64,000 nucleotides of DNA from Purpureocillium takamizusanense. Its lineage: Eukaryota; Ascomycota; Sordariomycetes; Hypocreales; Ophiocordycipitaceae. The translations under genes and the position numbers were made by a program. Each line of letters starts with the position of its first letter. The first letter of the stretch is position 1. The notes beneath the pieces were generated by a model. The model searched no databases. It was not told the DNA's origin and saw only the letters and a program-made list of their open reading frames with translations. Below are positions 58,201 through 64,000 of the stretch, piece after piece. The stretch is taken from positions 5,456,001 through 5,520,000 of the forward strand of contig NC_063068.1 in the NCBI RefSeq assembly GCF_022605165.1, in the 5' to 3' direction.

Positions 58201-61200
58201 CTGCTGGATCCAGTCCCCTGCGTTCCCTGTGATGCGGCTCTCGAAACAACCGACGTCTTGCGGCCGCCCTTGCCGTAGAGAGACACGACCGAGCTCTTCC
58301 GGTTCTCGCCGTTTTGCACCGGCGAAGGGCCTACACTGAGCAGCGTGCTGGAAGCCTGGCTCGGCCTCCGTTCGTCTGAGAGTTCTTCGGAGCTGGGTGT
58401 AGATGGCAGCGTGGCCAGTGGCAGGGCCTTGCCATTCTGCACCGGCGGCGGTCCAGACGACTCCTCTCCCGGCAGCCGGGGAGGTCTCGAGGCCGGTTTG
58501 GGAAACACGTCGAGGACGTTGGATGATGCATTGAACGTCTCGAGCTTGTTTGCCCACCAAATCTCCATGGGAAGTTTGGAGATGTTGTTCCCGCGGACGT
58601 CAAGAACGCGCAAGTCGGTGAGGCACCCAATCTGAGGCGGCAGCTCGCCCACCGAGTTGTTGGCGATGCTGAAGTGCTCAAGTCTGCTCAGGGCTCCGAT
58701 CTGCGGCGGCAGTGACACGAAGTAATTCTTGTCCAGGACGAGGCGCTCCAGGTTCGTCATATTAGAAAAGGCCGAGTCAATGCTGGCCAACTGGGCGTGG
58801 GATAGATTCAATGTCTTGAGTGTCGGTACCGGCTCGATGATCTCAAACTTATTCAGAGGGTTCGAGTTGAGCTTCAGCTGGCGAATGCGTTCAAAGCGAC
58901 CCACAAAGGAGGAGACACGATTGTGAGCTGCATACAGAAGCTCCAGTTTGGGAAGCTCCGAAATGATGTCGATGCTCGTGATGGAGTTGTACTTGATATC
59001 GAGCTCCCGCAGGCTGATGAGCTGACGGAAGCCGTGCGGGACATCTTCTGAGAGTCGGTTGTTGGTGATAAGAAGCTTCTCGAGGTTTTTCAGATTGCCA
59101 ATCTCCTCGGGCAAGGTTGCTATGGCGTTGAAGCTGAGATCGAGATCTACGAGGCTATGCAGCTCACAGAGGAAAGGCGGGAACATGTCGAGGAAGTTGG
59201 AGGAGATGTTGAGACTTCTCAACGCCTGATATGCGCCAAACGACGGCGGTAAGTGCGTCAGTCTGTTGTTGGCAAGATTCATCTTGAGAAGACCCGTGAG
59301 GCCCCCGAGCTCGGCGTGCTCAAGCTGCTCGACCCTGTTGTTTGAGATGTCGAGATACGTCAGCTTGCCGGCGCGTCCAAGGCTCAACGGTAGTTTTCTT
59401 GCTTCGTTATTGGTGAATTTGATGTCTCGAAGGTGTTTACAGGACTGGATGAAGTCTCGTGGTACGTCAAGTGACAGGTTGCGCGACAGATTCAGAGAAA
59501 TAATGTCGGAGGCCTTGAGGTAGAGGGAGATGGGAATCGTGACAAGATTGCGACCAGAGAGGTCGACATAGTTGAGCTTTTGGGAGCGAGTGATGCCAAG
59601 ATCGGTCGTCCGAGCGTGAAAGTCACTCTCCCTGGCGGAGAGAAACATGAAGCGGCAGAGGTAGCCGTTATCCTCGCGGCCGAGTTCCTCTATCCTGTCC
59701 TTTTCCTCATAGCCGACCTGCTGCAACAGCCGCTTCTGCATGAGCAGCGGCCGCTCCGGGGGCGTGAGAACACGTATCAAGTCGTGCTTCTTCATGATGA
59801 TGTGATAGTTCTCCAGGCCGTCGACAACATACGTCTTCTTGACGACTTGAGATATTACGTCGCTGACGGTCGAGTCAAGAGCCATCGAGTGCGTGGAAAA
59901 CGTGCCGTCGGACCGGAAGATGCGAATAAAATACGGCGCCAGCTTCTCCTCGGGCCGTGGCGGACTGCCCACCTCGTCGGCGTCTGTGGTATGGTTCGAC
60001 CGCTCCTCGGTGCCGCGACGGACGGCCCAGCTGTCGGGGGCATCCCAGCCGCCCTTGGGCTCAACGACCGACTCCTTGCGATCGCCGTAGAGACTGTTGA
60101 CAAAGGACACGTCCATGGGGGGTAACGCGGGAGGCTTAGTCAGAATACCCTCCATGTCGTTGAGGTTCGTATCGAGATGGTATACATGGCCCGGATCGTT
60201 TCGGTCGGTGGGCCCGATGGCCTCTTCGGTGTAGTCGACACCTCGTTGCGTGCGGCCCTTTTTGGAGAAGGGGAACTTGTTGTTAAAAGTGGCCGCTCGC
60301 TGCGCGGCCGCCCTCGGGTCCTGCGAGTCACTCATGTCCGATGCGCTGGGCCAGTAGCCCGGGAAGGGGGACGGAGACATGTCCGGTCGCGAGATGTCTG
60401 GCCTCGATCCCTTGGCCTGCAGAGACCGGGTCGACGAGGGCATGTCGCGCAGCTTGGAGCCGTCGTCCTTGTCCTTGTGCCGCCGGAGGCGACCGAGCAG
60501 GCCGCGTTTGCCATGGTGGCCAGGCGAAATCTGGCCGTCGGCATGGCCAGACCGGGAGCCCGGGGGCGGGCCGCTCATGGCGCTCGGGGTCGGGCTATGC
60601 GCCCTCGACCGTTGGATGTTCATGGGGACCGACGGGCCCCGTTCGCGGGGATAGCTTGTAGCGAGCGTGTCTTCCCTGCTGACGCTCGGCCTCAGTGTTC
60701 GCGGGTCCTCATTGCTTTTATTGTGGCGGTGGTAGTGATGGCCGGGGAGGTGCACGCCGCCGGATCGCGCAGACGAAGACGACTTGGGCGGCACTTGGGA
60801 GGCCGTGCTTTCGGCGGTGCTAGCGTAACGTTCGCGGTCGGGCCCCGTCATGAACTCTCGGACGGGCGCCTCTCCGTACCGCGCAATGTCCTGTAGCAAT
60901 CACAGTCAGACCCGGGGGGATAGATGAGACGAAAGACGAGCGGGCGGGAGAAGGGGGGGGACCGTTGGGACGGAAGGCGGGGCGGGCGCAGGATGAGAGC
61001 ATGGCATGCGCCGCATCTGCCACAGACCAGGGCAAGCAGCACCAGCGGATGGGCACATGGCAGGTCGGGCTGTGGATACAACAAACGGGTGCGACGAGGA
61101 GGCAGACGTCGCTCAATTGTCACACGGGGCACGCAAATCCTGTCGCCTCGCAAGGGGCGAGACGTAGCAGGGCGAGCGATGAGCAAGCAGGAGGGCGGGC

Positions 61201-62477
61201 ACGTACAGTATTGTCCTGGTAGAGAAAGGGGACGACCTCGGGGGCGGGCACAGGCGTTCGCGGCCTCGACGAGGAAGGCGAGGGGTCGCGGGGATCCGTG
61301 GCATTGGAGTAGTTGCGGTCGCGATGCGAGGGCCGGGTATGGCTGTAGGAGCGCGAGCGCTGGTCCTTGCCGAGCGAGATGGGGAGGCTGCTCTCGGAGC
61401 TGTCGCGGCCAGGAAACTCCTCACCGAAAAAGCCCTGGAGTTTGCGGAAGCCGCCGCGGGTGACGCTAGTCTTGGAGCCCTGGCTGCTGGCCGTTGTGGT
61501 GACGCTAGCCACCGACGGTCGCCTTCCGTCGGGGCTGAAATAGGCCGCGTCGGGCGAGTCGTGGGACCCGGGCAGCAGCTGGAGCCCCCCGTGGCACCCA
61601 GACCCAGAACCAGACGCAGACCCGGGCGGTGCGGCAAATGGGCGGGCGGGCCCCGCTGCTGCTGCTGCTGCTGCTGCTCCAGCGTACAACGGCGGCGCAG
61701 ACGATGACGCTCCACCACCACCACCACCACCAAACGTCGCCGACGACGGCAGGGTGGGCGACAGCTGCGACGTCACCGACAGGCTGTCGCTTGAGTCGTT
61801 GTAGAAACTCGTCGGCAGGCCCCGCGACGGCTGGCCGCCGCCCGACATGGACGCGGACCCAGGCTGCGACATCCACGGCGTCGCGTGCGAGCTGGTGCTG
61901 GCCAGCGAGATGCCGCCGCCCGCGCTGCCGCCTATCGAGGCGTTGCGCGAGCCTCCCTGCGCTCCGTCAATGGCGGCCAGTTCGCGTCGGTAGTTGGTGA
62001 GGTCGCTGAGGCGGCGGTCGGGCACGGAGACGTTCGATGTCGTCGACGAGGGCGAGAGGGCGCCGCGGCCGGCGGCGGCAGAAGTCGACGTTGGGGACAC
62101 TTGGCCGTCGTCCCCCGAGGCTCTGCGTGCGCGAGACATGATGCGTTAGAGAGAGCGGGAGAAGGGACGACAAGCACAGACAGGAGAGGGGGGCACGAGA
62201 CGAGCACGGGGAAGAGCGGGCGAGAATGGCAGGCTCACCTCCTGCGGCTGGCGTGATATGCGCTGTTGCTCTCGTCCGTGCTGACGCGCATGTGGTGGTG
62301 ACCGCGGCGGCCGCTCTGACTGTGAGACTGGTGGTTGGAGCTCCGGCGCGCGGACGAGGCGGGCGTCGAGGGCGTGGGCCTCACCGTCGTCGTGGAGCGG
62401 GTGCTGCTGTCGGTGCTGTGGCTCGCGCTCGTGATGGAGCTGATGCGGGAGACGGCGGCGGCCTCATTGTCGGACAT
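55202..62477 (-). CDS. cyr1: Adenylate cyclase (RA-LRR-PP2C-CYC, fungal type)
   Basis: Four exons, 62477-62239, 62122-61207, 60890-55539 and 55486-55202, joined in phase, give about 2,263 residues, normal for filamentous fungal cyclases. From the N-terminus: a long Ser/Gly/Ala-rich disordered region; a Ras-associating domain (coding about 59.96-59.69 kb; YFIRIFRSDGTFSTHSMALD); some 20 leucine-rich repeats (about 59.57-57.75 kb; LTYLDISNNRVEQLEHAELG); a PP2C-like domain (about 57.5-56.7 kb); and the class III catalytic domain (about 56.6-55.9 kb). The catalytic domain has [40 protein letters not shown] and DYFGPMVNKAARIAAVADGG. It makes cAMP from ATP and is controlled by Ras and G proteins upstream of PKA. 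An alternative ATG at 62139 would skip exon 1, but the AG|GTGAGC donor at 62238 and GCACGCAG acceptor support the longer model. A poly-Ala run near the N-terminus is encoded by a GCT/AGC repeat. Confidence 0.96.
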
Positions 62478-64000
62478 GGTCACCAGCGGCAGGCCGTCGC
62501 GGACGAGGCCCGGGCCATGTCAATCGACCGAGGGAGCCAGAGGGCGTTGCGGCGACTGCAGCCGACGATGGCGGCGGCGGCGGCGGCGGCGGTGACGGCG
62601 ATGCGATGAGCGGTGCGACCTGTCGGGCAGGCTTTCACGTCGTCGCCGGCGCGGTGCTCAGCATGCTTAAGCGCTTTCGGCGAGGCGAGAGTCGAAGGAG
62701 CGGGCTGGGACGGTATCGACTGGCGGCTGGCAGGTGTTTGAGGCGACTGCTTCGCGTTCGTCTTTCGCGGTGGGGAAGGCGGTCGATGCTGGGAGCACGT
62801 TGAGGTGCAAATCGGGGCGGGCAGGCGGCGGCGGGCTCGGTGTCGAGACAGGCTGGATGGACGGATGGATGGATGGAGCCTGGGGGTTTGTTGGTTGGAG
62901 GGGGGCCAGGCGGGTGTGATTGATGATGTGTGGATGGATGGATGCTGGTGTCTGGCGTCTGGTACTCTACGGTGTACAAAAGCAGGGCGACAAAGGTATT
63001 TTGCTTTGCTAGAGGGGGGCGCGTGTGCGGGCGTGGCAATACCTGCTCGTGCCTCAAGAGCTACTTGCCGGATACAAACGTCAGCTGAGAGAGGCCTGTG
63101 CTGGCTGGCTGGCCATGGCCGAGAGGTTCGTACCTCTTCGCCATGGCAAGCGAGGGGGCGAGCGCGGGCTCTTCCCGCCCCCTGCCGCACCGCTGGCAAC
63201 ACCCGAGCGGCCTTGGCTGCTGATACCACCATGGACTGGGACACGGAACCCCCATCTCACCTCACTCAAAACAAGTGGTGGTGGCGCCGGTGGTTGGTGC
63301 TGGGAGCCTCCAACGTCGAGCGCGCGGTAGGAACCTCGATGCTTGGCTTGCCGCAAACGCCCGGGTCCGGGGGAGGATGCGCTGCCGCCCGCTTCAGCTC
63401 CAGCGGCGGCTACAGGTAACTAGTACCGTACCTTGGTGGGCGTTTTGGAGGGGTACTTTGCAACAAGTACTGCTGCCACCGCCAAACCTTGGCCCACCGC
63501 CGCCGAGCGACCATCCATCCTCGATCCATACGTATTCACTATACCACCGGGTGCAGCACAGACGGGAGGCGCTCGCGGCAACGCTGTTACGGAGCTGACC
63601 GTATGTACGTGCACACGTACATACCTTTGGTAGCTTTAGCAGGTTCACCAGTGTCTTGCGCCGCGCCGCTGCCGCTGCTGCTAATGCACGGCGGCGGTGA
63701 TGAATATGGATAAGTACTACCTAACCTGCCTAAGTATGCGGCGGTGGTCGAACTGGAAGGGGGGGTGGGTTCGAGATTGGCGGGGACGGGCGCTACCTGA
63801 CCCTTACCCAAGCAAAGACACAGTAACAGTAGCCCGTACCTGGTAGGTACTACCGAATAAACCTTGCCCGCGAGACCCATGCCGACCTACCAAAAGGTAA
63901 TAACGGAACCTTGGCCTTATAAACACGGCCCGGGGCATGCAACTTGGCATGGGCTGTTGCGACCTGTCCGCCCGTCATGCTGCCCAACCGCCCAGGCTGC
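62478..64000. other. Upstream region of the adenylate cyclase gene
   Basis: About 1.5 kb to the window edge. Contains GGATGGATG tandem repeats (62858-62876 and 62930-62945) and several TACCTAGG/GTAGGTAC motifs after 63420. A TATAAA element at 63919-63924 may belong to a rightward gene outside the window. No gene is supported. Confidence 0.5.

Noticed and set aside
60177..60896. 239-codon plus-strand frame inside the adenylate cyclase exon
   Set aside because: Antisense shadow of the low-complexity N-terminal region; no motif.
1..64000. Secondary-metabolite cluster, transposon or CRISPR array
   Set aside because: No PKS/NRPS/terpene enzymes, transposase, reverse transcriptase, long terminal repeats or regularly spaced repeats were seen.

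Overview
The window is nuclear DNA of a filamentous ascomycete. The genes are GC-rich and carry short GT-AG introns (about 50-160 nt, often with CTAAC-type branch sites). The proteins are typical of Pezizomycotina: a very large LRR/PP2C adenylate cyclase, a CreB-type deubiquitinase, a BAH-PHD protein like Neurospora EPR-1, Atg22, and a DUF3602 protein. Gene content and the many intergenic GTAC-rich palindromic motifs suggest Sordariomycetes, perhaps Hypocreales; the order is an inference. I see no bacterial operon features, CRISPR array, rRNA, convincing tRNA or intact transposon.

Layout, left to right. (1) 1-262: 5' end of an MPO1-like (DUF962) gene leaving the window on the minus strand. 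(2) 2.3-10.7 kb: housekeeping genes RPB7, an HpcH/HpaI aldolase, a glutaredoxin-like protein, a CHORD-CS co-chaperone and a DUF3602 protein. (3) 11.4-12.6 kb: a phospholipase C-like gene with two in-frame stops, probably a pseudogene, divergent from ATG22 (13.65-15.7 kb). (4) 17.6-21.6 kb: the BAH-PHD reader and actin-capping protein beta. (5) 21.6-26.8 kb: gene-free stretch, then an atypical SDR epimerase (26.8-28.1 kb). (6) 31.4-36.4 kb: calycin-like protein, CBS-domain protein, and an MFS transporter with an apparent 1-nt frameshift. (7) 39.0-40.4 kb: mitochondrial phosphate carrier MIR1. (8) 40.4-48.1 kb: the largest gene-free stretch, about 7.7 kb. (9) 48.1-62.5 kb: creB-type ubiquitin protease, YOS1, ALG12 and the 2,263-residue adenylate cyclase.

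The genes do not form a metabolic cluster. Broad themes are secretory-pathway function (YOS1, ALG12), nutrient and stress signalling (adenylate cyclase, CreB-like DUB, Atg22), transcription and chromatin (RPB7, BAH-PHD) and mitochondrial transport. YOS1 and ALG12 are divergent neighbours, and several pairs are convergent (aldolase/glutaredoxin, creB/YOS1, ALG12/cyclase).

The points most worth a second look are the doubly stopped PLC-like gene, a 14-nt microexon that splits the catalytic Cys codon of the ubiquitin protease, a PHD finger interrupted by 154 residues in the BAH protein, an SDR without its catalytic Tyr, the MFS frameshift, and two over-represented intergenic motif families (TACGAAGTA and TACCTWAGGTA). 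Exon boundaries were deduced by eye from splice consensus, reading phase and remembered family conservation; none has been checked against transcripts.
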